NCBI GenBank assembly: GCA_036677375.1
Contig: JAVBWO010000012.1
Coordinates: forward strand, 310,001-374,000
DNA length: 64,000 nt
Reading direction: 5' to 3'
From: JAVBWO01 sp036677375
GTDB taxonomy: Bacteria > Bacillota > Dehalobacteriia > UBA4068 > UBA4997
The notes under the pieces were generated by a model, which was not told where the DNA came from, ran no database searches, and saw nothing but the letters and a program-made list of their open reading frames with translations. A program made the position numbers and the translations under genes. Shown piece by piece: positions 27,654-37,064 of this stretch (its first letter is position 1; every line of letters begins with the position of its first letter).

Positions 27654-28925
27654 TTATGCCTCCTGTCCCATCTTTTCACAAATTACTTTCACGATATCCG
27701 CCAAGGGAACATCTTCCTGGGAGCTGTCGGACATATTGCGCAAAACAGCGCGCCCGGCCTCAAGCTCCGCTTCTCCCAGGATCACGGTATAAGCCACGTT
27801 AAAACGGTTGGCATATTTCATCTGTGCTTTCAGGCTCCGGCCCAAACTGTCCGTCTCCGCCTTGATCCCGGCATGACGCAGTTCCGTTAGAATACGGAAG
27901 CCCTCGGCTTGAGGCTTTTGCCCCATAACCGCCACAAAAACGTCCATAGCCTTGGGAATTTCCAGTTCAATGCCCTGCACCTTCAAGGTGGGGAAGACCC
28001 GTTCCATGCCCAAGGCAAAGCCGACGCCCGGGGTAGGCTGTCCGCCCAATTCTTCGATTAAGCCGTCATAACGGCCGCCGCCGCAAATGGCACTCTGGGC
28101 GCCGATGGCATCCACAATGATCTCAAAAGCAGTCTTGGTATAATAATCCAAGCCCCGAACCAGACGGTTATCGATTTGATATTGGATGCCCGCCGCATCC
28201 AGAAGGCGCAGCACCTCCTGGAAGTGCTCCCGGCATTCGTCGCAAAGACATTCCAGGGTAGTGGGTGCTCCGGCGCTCAATTCCTGGCAGATGGGGCTTT
28301 TGCAATCTAAGATGCGCATAGGGTTCTTTTCATAACGTCCCTGACAGGTGCCACAAAGCTCCGGCAGCTTGGGAGCCAGGAATTCCTGCAATTTCTTCCG
28401 GTGCTTCGGACGGCATTTGGGACAGCCCACGCTGTTGATATGGACTTCCAAGCCCTTTAAGCCCAGATCTCGGTAGAATTGCCAAGCCAGGCTGATGACC
28501 TCGGCGTCGGCTGTGGGCCCGGCGGCGCCGAAACATTCGATGCCGAACTGATGAAACTGCCGGAAACGTCCCGCCTGAGGTTTTTCATAACGGAACATGG
28601 GGCCAATATAGTAGTATTTGGCAGGCTGTACGCCGCCGTAAAGCTTATTTTCCACATAAGCCCGCACGGTAGAAGCGGTGCCTTCCGGACGCAAAGTCAG
28701 GCTGCGCCCGCCGAAATCTTGAAAGGTATACATTTCCTTCTGCACGATATCGGTGGTATCGCCGACGCCTCTTTTAAATAAATCAGTTTCCTCAAAAATA
28801 GGAGTTCGGATCTCCTCATAGCCAAACCGGGTGCAGATATCCCGCAAAAGGCTTTCCACATACTGCCATTTCTCAGTATCCCCCGGCAAAATATCGTTGG
28901 TACCTCTGGGTCTTGTTACCAGCAT
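27654..28925 (-). CDS. hisS: Histidyl-tRNA synthetase
   Basis: The 423-residue class II enzyme charges tRNA(His). Motif 2 FRYEKPQAGRFRQFHQFG is near residue 112 and the HisA motif LVRGLDYYTKTAFEI near 258; the anticodon domain follows. The ATG at 28925 is 7 nt after GAGGAGG. It is preceded by a T-box leader and followed by aspS, the usual hisS-aspS pair. Confidence 0.97.
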   Translation of the reverse strand: MLVTRPRGTNDILPGDTEKWQYVESLLRDICTRFGYEEIRTPIFEETDLFKRGVGDTTDIVQKEMYTFQDFGGRSLTLRPEGTASTVRAYVENKLYGGVQPAKYYYIGPMFRYEKPQAGRFRQFHQFGIECFGAAGPTADAEVISLAWQFYRDLGLKGLEVHINSVGCPKCRPKHRKKLQEFLAPKLPELCGTCQGRYEKNPMRILDCKSPICQELSAGAPTTLECLCDECREHFQEVLRLLDAAGIQYQIDNRLVRGLDYYTKTAFEIIVDAIGAQSAICGGGRYDGLIEELGGQPTPGVGFALGMERVFPTLKVQGIELEIPKAMDVFVAVMGQKPQAEGFRILTELRHAGIKAETDSLGRSLKAQMKYANRFNVAYTVILGEAELEAGRAVLRNMSDSSQEDVPLADIVKVICEKMGQEA

Positions 28926-28957
28926 TTTTCTACCTCCTCATCTGTTTTTGGGCAAAA

Positions 28958-29185
28958 GAAAAAACTCTTACCCAGAGTCAAGGGACGAAAGCCGTGCTTC
29001 CGTGGTGCCACCCTTATTGGGTCAAAAAGACCCGCTTCATTTCGGATAACGGCAGTTATTAAACCACCGGGCATTCTTTGCAAATGCCGCCTCCGGGGTG
29101 TTTCCCAGCCATCTGTTGCCGGCAGCGCTTTCAGTCGCGGCGCCGCCTCCCTGTCAGGCAATGAAAATGACGGAGTCCCCCTCAT
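28958..29185 (-). promoter_or_regulatory. T-box leader of hisS-aspS
   Basis: The T-box core AAGGGTGGCACCACGG lies at 29000-29015, preceded by the stem III region CCGTTATCCG..AATGAAGCGG. It is followed by a terminator hairpin (ACTCT-GGGTA-AGAGT) with T6 at 28958-28979. Uncharged tRNA(His) binding should favour antitermination and raise hisS-aspS expression. The specifier codon is not certain; a CAC in GGGAAACACCCC near 29100 is a candidate. The leader begins directly after the hemZ stop. Confidence 0.9.
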
Positions 29186-29193
29186 CGGTTTGA

Positions 29194-30645
29194 TTATGAT
29201 TCCCAATTATTATATATAAGTTGACGCAATTTGTCAATTTTATTCAAGCCGCCATTTTCACTTCTTGCCAAATAGCACAAAATATCCTTGGGGTTATAGG
29301 TCGCGGTCAACGTACCGTCGGGCCGCACCCATTTGCTACCCGCCGCAGCGCCCAATCCGATAATGACCTGCTCCTCATCCATGACAGCGATATTGTAAAG
29401 CCCCGCCTGTCCCGGCCGGGCATATCCGACATTTTCCAAAAGGCCCAACGTATTTTTTTGACGGTATAAATAGTAAGGCCGGTAATCCGCCCGCGCCAGC
29501 GTGCTCCCGGTAAAATCCAGCATGCCGCCAACCTCCGCCGTGAACTCCTCCTGTCCAAGGTTTTCCCTTAAACGGGAGCCCCGCTTAAGAGACAGGGTGT
29601 GCACCGTCAGGTTGGCGGGATGAAGTGTTAACGCCCACTCCAAAGATTGCCGGAAATCCGCCAACCCCTCCCCCGGCAGTCCGGCAATCAAGTCCATATT
29701 GACAGCAAAGCCAAGCTCTTGTCCCCGCAGCACCTCTTTTGCCACCTGTTCTGTGGTATGCTGCCGGCCAATGCGCTCCAAGGTGGCTTGATGCTTGGTC
29801 TGCGGGTTGATGCTGACCCGTCCCACCCCGGCGGTCCGCAAGAGCCGCCATTTTTCTTCATTTAGGGTATCGGGACGCCCGGCCTCCACTGTAAACTCCC
29901 GGCAAGCCGAGAGGGGCAGTTCCCCCGTTAAAGCCCCTAAAACCTCCGCCATCTCGCCAGCTGTCAGAGAGCTGGGCGTACCGCCCCCCACATAGAGGCT
30001 GTCCACCTGCCAACCCACTTCTTGCAAGGCGGCGCCGGCGTCGGCGATCTCCTGTTTTAAAGCGGCAAGATAGGGAGCCACCAGCTTTTGATTTTTCGCC
30101 AAAGGCACCCCGGCAAAAGAGCAGTAGCTGCAACGGGTAGGACAAAAAGGGATCCCGACATAAACGCCCACCTTGCCCCGGTACGGCGTCTGCCGCCAAT
30201 AAAACTCCTGTTGGGCGCCACAAGCCAGTAAAAGCGCCGCTTTTTCCGGTGCTAAGGCATAGCGGCGGCACAGCACCTCCTGGCTACCGCATCCCACGGC
30301 CCAAAGGCGGCGCATGATCTTCATGGGCCGTACCCCGGTTAAAATGCCCCAGGGCGAACCGCCGCCCCATTCTTTTTGCAGCAAGCAGTATAAAGCCAAG
30401 CGCAGGAGCCGCCGCTTCTGATGCTCCGGCTCCTCATCCGTTTGCCACGCTTCTTCCAACGTCACCGCGCTCCCGGTTTTGCTTTTGGCCGTTATGGCCA
30501 GCCCACGGGGCAGCGCCGTCTTTTCCACAACATAGCAAAAATCCCCGTCGCCAGCCTGGGCGGCGGGGTCAAAGATCCTGACGATCTCCTCGATGCAGGG
30601 CCAGAGATTTTCTCCGGCCGTATTTTCTACGCGGAAAGAAGCCAT
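29194..30645 (-). CDS. hemZ: HemZ-type radical SAM protein (coproporphyrinogen dehydrogenase-like)
   Basis: The radical SAM motif CPTRCSYCSF is followed by the VGGGTPS substrate loop and a HemN-like C-terminal domain. The ATG at 30645 (483 residues, MASFRVENTAG) is 4 bp after the stop of the MBL gene; the longer frame from 30729 overlaps that gene by 80 bp. HemZ was described as an oxygen-independent coproporphyrinogen oxidase, but HemN-like proteins also include heme chaperones, so substrate is uncertain. It sits in the relA-dtd-MBL-hemZ-hisS order common in Clostridia. Confidence 0.85.
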   Translation of the reverse strand: MASFRVENTAGENLWPCIEEIVRIFDPAAQAGDGDFCYVVEKTALPRGLAITAKSKTGSAVTLEEAWQTDEEPEHQKRRLLRLALYCLLQKEWGGGSPWGILTGVRPMKIMRRLWAVGCGSQEVLCRRYALAPEKAALLLACGAQQEFYWRQTPYRGKVGVYVGIPFCPTRCSYCSFAGVPLAKNQKLVAPYLAALKQEIADAGAALQEVGWQVDSLYVGGGTPSSLTAGEMAEVLGALTGELPLSACREFTVEAGRPDTLNEEKWRLLRTAGVGRVSINPQTKHQATLERIGRQHTTEQVAKEVLRGQELGFAVNMDLIAGLPGEGLADFRQSLEWALTLHPANLTVHTLSLKRGSRLRENLGQEEFTAEVGGMLDFTGSTLARADYRPYYLYRQKNTLGLLENVGYARPGQAGLYNIAVMDEEQVIIGLGAAAGSKWVRPDGTLTATYNPKDILCYLARSENGGLNKIDKLRQLIYNNWES

Positions 30646-30649
30646 CGCT

Positions 30650-31297
30650 TTATCTGCAAAACGGGTTGACCTGCCGCTCATGCCCGATGGTGGTAGCGGG
30701 GCCGTGCCCGGGATAGACTTGGATATCATCGTCTAAAGACATTAACACTTCTTTTAAACTCTTGGTCATGGCCATAGAGTCGCCGCCGGCCAGATCGGTT
30801 CGGCCCATGGAACCCGCAAACAGCGTGTCCCCGGCAAACAAAAGCTTATCGCATAGCAGGCAAACACCCCCCGGCGTATGTCCCGGGGTATGCAGAACCT
30901 TGATCTTCAAATCGCCCAAGGTCAACACGTCGCCGTCGGCCAAGAGATTGGTAGCTTTGCCACAAGCGGCGGCGCTGCTGAAATGCACGGAAAGGTTCAG
31001 ATCCGCTTTCCCCAAAAATGCCGCATCCGCCTGGTGGATATAAAGAGGCGCGCCCGTGGCCGCCTGGATCACCGGATTATCCCCCGCATGATCCCAATGG
31101 CCATGGGTATTCACGATCATCGCAACAGTCAAATCATTGTCTTTCAATACTTTCAGGATACGGTCGCCGTCACCCCCCGGATCAATAACCATGGCCTTTT
31201 TATGAGGTAGATCCGCCAGGATATAACAATTGGCCGCAAGCCTCCCCACCGGCAACCGAAAGAGCCAAATATCAGGGTTTTCCGTATTGATCTTCAT
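30650..31297 (-). CDS. Metallo-beta-lactamase fold hydrolase (glyoxalase II-like)
   Basis: The 215-residue single-domain hydrolase has the dinuclear metal motif THGHWDH near residue 65, plus HTPGHTPG, the bridging Asp in FAGDTLF, and the final PGHGPATT. This is the YqgX/GloB2 type commonly found between dtd and hemZ. It probably hydrolyses thioesters such as lactoyl-thiols. The ATG at 31297 is 6 nt after GGAG; a TTG one codon earlier is also possible. The 240-bp gap to dtd holds no gene I can see. Confidence 0.9.
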   Translation of the reverse strand: MKINTENPDIWLFRLPVGRLAANCYILADLPHKKAMVIDPGGDGDRILKVLKDNDLTVAMIVNTHGHWDHAGDNPVIQAATGAPLYIHQADAAFLGKADLNLSVHFSSAAACGKATNLLADGDVLTLGDLKIKVLHTPGHTPGGVCLLCDKLLFAGDTLFAGSMGRTDLAGGDSMAMTKSLKEVLMSLDDDIQVYPGHGPATTIGHERQVNPFCR

Positions 31298-31539
31298 CAA
31301 CTTCTCCTCGCTTTTTTTATTGTTTTATGATATAAGCCGTTCTTATGAAACGGATTTTCATTGTCTATCTTATCATTATATTATAATTGCTTTACCGTCT
31401 TTTATTGTGAAGAACTCCTCCGTCACACCCCGCATCATTGATTACCTTGATTTACCTTGGCCTACCCTTTTTTCAACATAGATAATTGGAATTTTTCCCG
31501 CATCCCGAAGCTCCCTCCCTGTCTTAACTTTTCCAAAAG

Positions 31540-31977
31540 CTACCGTTCCAGAATCAAAGTCACAGGGCCATCGTTTACGATCTCCACCGCCATATCCGTC
31601 TGGAAAACTCCGGTTGCCACCTTAAGCCCCATGCCCCTTAGATACGCCACATAAGCTTCGTAGAGCGCATTCGCTACATCGGGCGCCGCCGCCTGCTGGA
31701 AACTGGGCCGGCGGCCTTTGTTGCAGTCGCCATATAAGGTGAACTGGGAGACCACCAGTGCCTCACCACCTTTTTCCAGGAGTGAAAGATTTAGCTTTCC
31801 TTGTTCATCCGCAAAAATGCGCAGATTGGCCGTTTTTTCCGCCAAGTAGGCGGCAATTTCCGGCGTATCTCCCTCTGCTACTCCCAAAAGGACTACCAAA
31901 CCCGGGCCGATCTCTGCCACTTTGACGCCGTCTATGGTCACGCTGCCCCGCCCCGCCCGCTGCAATACCGCCTTCAT
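31540..31977 (-). CDS. dtd: D-aminoacyl-tRNA deacylase
   Basis: It removes D-amino acids (and Gly mischarged on tRNA-Ala) from tRNA. The protein has 145 residues, the family length. The SQFTLYGD active-site segment near 78 is followed by the [20 protein letters not shown] segment, whose family counterpart carries the Gly-cisPro motif. The ATG at 31977 follows GGAGG by 6 nt. It is the usual neighbour of relA. The 274-bp gap between them contains no gene that I can support. Confidence 0.95.
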   Translation of the reverse strand: MKAVLQRAGRGSVTIDGVKVAEIGPGLVVLLGVAEGDTPEIAAYLAEKTANLRIFADEQGKLNLSLLEKGGEALVVSQFTLYGDCNKGRRPSFQQAAAPDVANALYEAYVAYLRGMGLKVATGVFQTDMAVEIVNDGPVTLILER

Positions 31978-32251
31978 GATCCGCCTCCATGATATCCTCT
32001 AAGATTGCCGCTATAAAAAGCCTTTAGTTATTATAAACGGTCTTTGCTATTAAAATAATTCCTTCACCTAGCCACTCTTTTACAGGACTCCTAAAAAGTC
32101 TCCGGCTTTTTACCGCAACTGTTTTCCAAAAACTTCCTTTCCTTACGGCTCCTCGTTTTGCGTAAGGTTCCCGCCTTCCGATTCCCTCGGACACGCCCTC
32201 TTCTAAGCCCCGGGGTTTATTAAATCCATCCCGGAAAGCAGATGAAAAAAC

Positions 32252-34459
32252 TTATGATTTCCGCTCATAAACCAGCCGTTTCACATCAATGACGTCCGGC
32301 AGACGGCTCACTTTATGGATTAAATAATCCAACTGCTCGATACTGTTGATCTCCAACTTCAGATCCATAACTGCGATCTTGTCTTTACCGATCTTCATAT
32401 GCACGCCGTTGATGGTGGTCTTCAATTCGTTAATCGCCATGGTAATATCCATGACCAGACGGGGACGGTCAAATGCCGTCACCTGGATCTCACCCTGGAA
32501 GATTCCCTTGCTGGTACCCCAGTCGGCCTCCACCAGCCGGTTAGGCTCGGTTTTCTCATAATAAGCCACATTGGGGCAGTTCATACGGTGAATAGATACC
32601 CCCTGTCCCCGGGTGATATAGCCAATGATGGCATCCCCCGGCAGAGGATTGCAGCAATGGGCAATGCGCACCATGACGTCGGGTTCTCCCTTGATATAAA
32701 TTCCCTTGTCGCTGTGGCGCTCATCTTCGAATCGCTTGATCTCCGGCGTTTTCTCGCTGTCTGCTGCCGAATCCCTGACAAATTCCCGCCGCCAGGCAAC
32801 GTCCTCACGAATCTTACTGATGATGCCAGCAGGGGTCAACGCGCCTTCCGCCACCGCCACCAGAAAATCGTCGCTGCTGAAATAGCCGGTACGTTTTACG
32901 ATCTCTTCCAGATGGGAAGAACGCATAAAAGCAACCATATCAAGGTTATATTTTTTGCCTTCCCGCTCCAGGATCTCCCGGCCCCGCTCGATGACGCTCT
33001 CATCTCTTTTTTCCCGGCGGAACCATTGCCGAATCTTATTCTTGGCATGCGAAGTCTTGGCAAGTTTCAGCCAATCCCAACTGGGTCCGGTGCCTTTAGC
33101 GGTGAGAATCTCCACGATATCACCGTTATGCAGGGCATAATCCAACGTCACGATACGCTGGTTTACCTTGGCTCCTACGCATTGATGCCCCACCTGGGTG
33201 TGGACCCGGTAGGCAAAATCAATGGGCGTCGCACCTGTGGGCAGCTCGTAAACATCCCCCTTGGGCGAAAATACAAAAACGGAGTCCACAAAAAGATCGA
33301 CCTTCACCGAATCCATGAATTCTCCGGCGTCCTTCATTTCGTTTTGAAACTCCAGCATTTGACGGAGCCAGGCCAGTTTATTGTCAAAATCGGCATCCGC
33401 CGATTTGCCTTCTTTATAGCGCCAGTGGGCGGCGATGCCGTATTCGGAGATACGGTGCATTTCCCAGGTACGGATCTGCACTTCAAAAGGGTCGCCGTTG
33501 GGACCGATGACCGTGGTATGGATCGATTGGTACATATTGGCCTTGGGCATGGCGATATAGTCCTTAAAGCGGCCGGGAATGGGCTTCCAGAGGGTATGTA
33601 CCACGCCCAAAGCGCCGTAACAATCCTTCACGGTGTCCACGATGATCCGCATGGCGTTAATATCGAAGATCTCGTTGATCTCTTTTTTTTGCTTTTTCAT
33701 TTTATTATAAATACTGTAAAAATTCTTAGGCCGCCCGCTGATGTCCGCACTGATCCCCACCGCGCGGAGCTTCTCGGACAGAAGGGTTGACAGGCTGTTG
33801 ATATATTCCTCCCGCTCTACCCTTTTCATGGAGATCTTCTCCACCAGGCTGCTGTATTTCTCAGGCTCCAAATAGCGCAGAGCCAGATCCTCCAGCTCCC
33901 ATTTGATCTTGGAAATCCCCAGACGGTGCGCCAGAGGCGCAAAGATCTCCATGGTTTCCTCGGCGATCTCTTTTTTTCTCATGTCGGAATGATGGCTGGA
34001 TAGGGTTCGCATATTATGCAACCTGTCTGACAGTTTGATCAAAATGACCCTGATGTCCTGGGACATGGCCAAAAGCATTTTACGTAGGTTTTCGGCCTGA
34101 GCTTCCTGGCGGGAACGGTATTCCAGTTTGGACAGCTTGGTCACGCCGTCCACCAGCCTCGCCATATCGGCGCCAAACTCCCGGGCGATGTCTTCCAAGG
34201 TCACGGGGGTATCCTCCGCCACATCATGCAAAAGTCCCGCCGCAATGGTGGCGTCATCCAGCTCCAGGTCGGCCAGGATATTGGCTACCGCCAAAGGATG
34301 CATGATGTAAGGCTCACCGGAATCCCGTTTCTGCCCTTCATGGGCTTTGCAGGCCAGGAGATAAGCACGGTGCAGCATCCCCTCGTCACTGGCATTATTG
34401 TATTTTTTTACTTTGGCAATGATCTCTTCAATGGTAGGTTCCGGAATGACTGACGGCAT
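32252..34459 (-). CDS. relA: Bifunctional (p)ppGpp synthetase/hydrolase Rel
   Basis: The 735-residue stringent response enzyme has an HD hydrolase domain (GLLHDVAEDT near 75 and RLHNMRTL near 145), a synthetase domain with GRFKDYIAMPK near 305, TGS near 395, a zinc-finger-like helical part with HCCNPLPGD near 610, and a C-terminal ACT domain. The conserved HD residues and the RxKD-type synthetase loop suggest both activities are present. The ATG at 34459 follows GGAGG. It heads the relA-dtd-MBL-hemZ gene run, although gaps of 240-275 bp may hold internal promoters. Confidence 0.96.
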   Translation of the reverse strand: MPSVIPEPTIEEIIAKVKKYNNASDEGMLHRAYLLACKAHEGQKRDSGEPYIMHPLAVANILADLELDDATIAAGLLHDVAEDTPVTLEDIAREFGADMARLVDGVTKLSKLEYRSRQEAQAENLRKMLLAMSQDIRVILIKLSDRLHNMRTLSSHHSDMRKKEIAEETMEIFAPLAHRLGISKIKWELEDLALRYLEPEKYSSLVEKISMKRVEREEYINSLSTLLSEKLRAVGISADISGRPKNFYSIYNKMKKQKKEINEIFDINAMRIIVDTVKDCYGALGVVHTLWKPIPGRFKDYIAMPKANMYQSIHTTVIGPNGDPFEVQIRTWEMHRISEYGIAAHWRYKEGKSADADFDNKLAWLRQMLEFQNEMKDAGEFMDSVKVDLFVDSVFVFSPKGDVYELPTGATPIDFAYRVHTQVGHQCVGAKVNQRIVTLDYALHNGDIVEILTAKGTGPSWDWLKLAKTSHAKNKIRQWFRREKRDESVIERGREILEREGKKYNLDMVAFMRSSHLEEIVKRTGYFSSDDFLVAVAEGALTPAGIISKIREDVAWRREFVRDSAADSEKTPEIKRFEDERHSDKGIYIKGEPDVMVRIAHCCNPLPGDAIIGYITRGQGVSIHRMNCPNVAYYEKTEPNRLVEADWGTSKGIFQGEIQVTAFDRPRLVMDITMAINELKTTINGVHMKIGKDKIAVMDLKLEINSIEQLDYLIHKVSRLPDVIDVKRLVYERKS

Positions 34460-34669
34460 AAATCTCCCTCCTTTGTTAAAAAATTAAGCGGGGCAACCGC
34501 AGACAGATATAAATTAGGGATTACTCGCAATCTTAACAATTAAGACGGAGAATCCCTAAAAACCTGGCTATATTATAATATCACCAAAATGCTGAAAATG
34601 CAATTTTAATCTTGCCGGCTTCACAAACATTCTGAGCGGAACTCTCCGGTCAACTAAAACCGACCATAC

Positions 34670-34699
34670 AAGGAAAGGCAGCCCTTTTTAGGTGCTGCC
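34670..34699 (-). terminator. codY terminator
   Basis: GGCAGC(A)CCT pairs with AGGGCTGCC around AAAA with one bulge, followed by TTTCCTT on the minus strand. It starts about 40 bp past the codY stop. Confidence 0.75.
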
Positions 34700-34737
34700 C
34701 TGCCAATTCAGAATTCTGAAAGCCATGCCTTCATCTG

Positions 34738-35526
34738 TTAAAGAGTATAGTTGGTGGATAACCGCTGCAATTCATCCAGCAGATATTCGTTTAAGATACG
34801 GATATAGGTGCCTTTCATCCCCAGGGAACGCACCTCCACCACACCGGCGCTTTCCAGCTTCCGCAAAGCATTGACGATGACCGAACGGGTAATGCCCACT
34901 TTGTCCGCCACCTTGCTGGCCACCAAAAGACCGTTGGTATTGCCCAGCTCTTTGAAGATATGCTCCACCGCTTCCACTTCGGAATAGGAAAGAGAATTGA
35001 ATGCCATGCTGACCATGGCTTTTTGCCTGGCCGATTCTTCCGCGGCATCGGCCTTGGCGCGCAAGATCTCCATGCCTACCACAGTGGTGCCATACTCCGC
35101 TAAGATCAAGTCGCCGTCGCCAAAGGTTCCGGTCTTGGATAAGATAACCGTACCCATACGCATGCCGCCGCTGGTGATGGGAACAATGGTGCAGTGCTTA
35201 TCCGGCAGGAAGCAATGATCCCGGGCATTCAATACACAAGTACCGGTTTGATCGATATTGGGCGCTGTTTCCGTAAAGCTTGCCAGGAAATTGATGTACT
35301 CTTCCGGAAAAGGAGCTTCCCTCTTCACAATCTCCGCCATGGTGGGGCAATGGAAATTTTCAATAAAGGCATACCCTAAAACCCGATACTGCCTGCTTAA
35401 AATATAAACATTAGCTCCAATGGTGTCAGACAGGGTCCTCGCCATTTCCGCAAAGCTAATGGGTTGTCCTCCTGCTTTCTGGATCAGGGAATTGATATCC
35501 CTGGTCTTCTCTAATAATGTCTTCAA
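34738..35526 (-). CDS. codY: GTP-sensing pleiotropic repressor CodY
   Basis: The 262-residue global regulator is activated by branched-chain amino acids and GTP. An N-terminal GAF domain (1-150) binds ligands. The C-terminal winged helix (ASKVADKVGITRSVIVNALRKLESAGV near 205-235) binds DNA. The start is TTG at 35526, 9 nt after GGAGG. It stands alone, with its own promoter and terminator, and a near-consensus CodY box covers its own -35, which suggests autorepression. Confidence 0.96.
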   Translation of the reverse strand: MKTLLEKTRDINSLIQKAGGQPISFAEMARTLSDTIGANVYILSRQYRVLGYAFIENFHCPTMAEIVKREAPFPEEYINFLASFTETAPNIDQTGTCVLNARDHCFLPDKHCTIVPITSGGMRMGTVILSKTGTFGDGDLILAEYGTTVVGMEILRAKADAAEESARQKAMVSMAFNSLSYSEVEAVEHIFKELGNTNGLLVASKVADKVGITRSVIVNALRKLESAGVVEVRSLGMKGTYIRILNEYLLDELQRLSTNYTL

Positions 35527-35563
35527 TGTTACTCGCCTCCGTCAATATACTAGCTACGTATTC

Positions 35564-35597
35564 ATTATATCATAATTGACACAATTGTCAAAAAATT
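35564..35597 (-). promoter_or_regulatory. codY promoter with an overlapping CodY box
   Basis: TTGACA (35586-35591) and TATAAT (35564-35569) are separated by 16 bp. The 15-mer AATTTTTTGACAATT at 35583-35597 matches the CodY consensus AATTTTCWGAAAATT at 13 positions and covers the -35. An inverted repeat TTGACA-ATTG-TGTCAA is centred on the same spot. Confidence 0.75.
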
Positions 35598-35614
35598 TGT
35601 GCTAAATTATCCAT

Positions 35615-35641
35615 AAAAAAATACGGCATATACCGTATTTT
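35615..35641 (-). terminator. ftsZ terminator
   Basis: AATACGG pairs with CCGTATT around a 6-nt loop, with flanking A-T pairs and T6 on the minus strand. It lies about 30 bp past the ftsZ stop and marks the end of the dcw cluster. Confidence 0.8.
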
Positions 35642-35668
35642 CTCATAATACTTGTTTATAGCAAACAA

Positions 35669-36751
35669 TTATTTCGTTCTTAAGAAAGAAGGTACTTCAA
35701 TATCTGGGAATTTAGGAGTTGTAAAAGCAGGCAGTTGCGCTTCTTTATCTGCTTGTTTGTTCATGGAAGATAGGAAGCCCGGCTTTTTCAAGCCGGCAGA
35801 TTCAAAGCCGGTGGCAATGACGGTGACCCGGATTTCTTCTCCCAGGCTGTCGTCAATACCGGCACCCAAGATCACATTGGCGTCGGAATCCACCGCATTG
35901 TAAACCAGATCGGCGGCCTCGGTCACTTCCATCATGGTCATGGTCTCGCTGCCGGTAATATTCAGAATGATACCTTTTGCCCCGTCAATGGTGGTTTCCA
36001 AAAGCTGGCTGGAGATAGCCCGATTGGCCGCTTCGGTGGCCCGGTTATCACCGGAGGCTACCCCAATGCCCATCATGGTGGAGCCGGAATCTTTCATAAT
36101 GGTCTTTACATCGGCAAAGTCCAGATTGATAACGGCAGGCTTGGAAATCAGATCGGAAATGCCCTGAACACCTTGGCGCAGGATCTCATCCGCAAAAGAA
36201 AAAGCTTCATTCATGGGGGTCTTTTTATCAATGATCTGCAATAAGCGATCATTGGGAATGACAATCAGCGCATCCACCCTTTCTTTTAACTCGCTGATGC
36301 CCGTATCGGCTTGTTGAGCCCTGCGGCGCGCTTCAAAGGTAAAGGGTTTGGTAACCACTGCAACGGTCAAAGCTCCGATCTCTCTTGCGATATCGGCTAC
36401 CACAGGAGCAGCTCCGGTACCGGTACCGCCACCCATTCCAGCAGTGACAAAGATCATATCGGCGCCTACCAAAGCGGCTCTGATATCGTCGCCGCTTTCT
36501 TCAGCGGCTTTTTTGCCGATATCGGGATCGGCGCCGGCGCCCAACCCCTTGGTAATCCTGGGACCGATCTGTAACAGTTTATCCGCTTTGGAATACTGCA
36601 AGGCCTGAGCGTCGGTATTAATGGAGATAAACTCAACGCCGTCCATCATATTTTTAATCATACGGTTAACAGCATTGCTGCCACCACCACCAACACCAAC
36701 CACTTTGATTTTGGCATAGTGACCGGCGCCATTATCATCAAATTCTACCAT
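35669..36751 (-). CDS. ftsZ: Cell division GTPase FtsZ
   Basis: The 360-residue tubulin homologue forms the Z ring. The GTP-binding [12 protein letters not shown] (near residue 105) and the T7-loop [11 protein letters not shown] (near 205) are present. The C-terminal tail [11 protein letters not shown] keeps the conserved peptide that binds FtsA, SepF or ZapA. The usual upstream ftsA is missing, so SepF or a distant FtsA must anchor the ring. The ATG follows GGAGG by about 8 nt. Confidence 0.97.
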   Translation of the reverse strand: MVEFDDNGAGHYAKIKVVGVGGGGSNAVNRMIKNMMDGVEFISINTDAQALQYSKADKLLQIGPRITKGLGAGADPDIGKKAAEESGDDIRAALVGADMIFVTAGMGGGTGTGAAPVVADIAREIGALTVAVVTKPFTFEARRRAQQADTGISELKERVDALIVIPNDRLLQIIDKKTPMNEAFSFADEILRQGVQGISDLISKPAVINLDFADVKTIMKDSGSTMMGIGVASGDNRATEAANRAISSQLLETTIDGAKGIILNITGSETMTMMEVTEAADLVYNAVDSDANVILGAGIDDSLGEEIRVTVIATGFESAGLKKPGFLSSMNKQADKEAQLPAFTTPKFPDIEVPSFLRTK

Positions 36752-37064
36752 TGACCGAACCTCCTTGTTTTATCGTTTACGCATATCCCACGGATGCGTT
36801 ACAATCCGGTTTAAAAGGCTTGAATTAAAAAAGCACATAAAAATACACAAAGCAACGTAATTATGTTACTTCCACATAATTTATGATTTCCCTGCTGGCA
36901 AAGGAGACCATTGAGGGAAAAGTTTGTAAAAATTTTTTAAAATTTGTCGAAATCTTTGAGTTGAAAAATCGTAATTAACAGGCTTTCAACCAAAACGCCT
37001 GTTACATTGCGCCATAATACAAAATGTCCTCCTACCGCCGTTGTCTTAAAAAAATAAAAATTTT
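36752..37064. other. 313-bp gap between ftsQ and ftsZ; regulatory, no gene seen
   Basis: No coding frame is convincing here. It holds an inverted repeat AACAGGC...GCCTGTT near 36975-37002, AT-rich tracts, and a TTGTCGAA motif at 36944-36951 that resembles a Spo0A box. ftsA normally occupies this position in Firmicutes. The distance suggests ftsZ has its own promoter, but no clear -10/-35 pair was found. Confidence 0.5.
36944..36951 (+). promoter_or_regulatory. Possible Spo0A box upstream of ftsZ
   Basis: TTGTCGAA matches the core TGTCGAA. In Bacillus, ftsAZ is raised at sporulation by Spo0A and sigma-H, so the context fits. A 7-mer alone occurs often by chance. Confidence 0.25.

Noticed and set aside
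32399..33790. A 463-codon plus-strand ORF
   Set aside because: It is the antisense shadow of relA, whose protein sequence is fully conserved.
36921..36955. Second CodY box in the ftsZ leader (AATTTTTTAAAATTT)
   Set aside because: Only 12 of 15 matches and purely AT-rich; lacks the central C and G.
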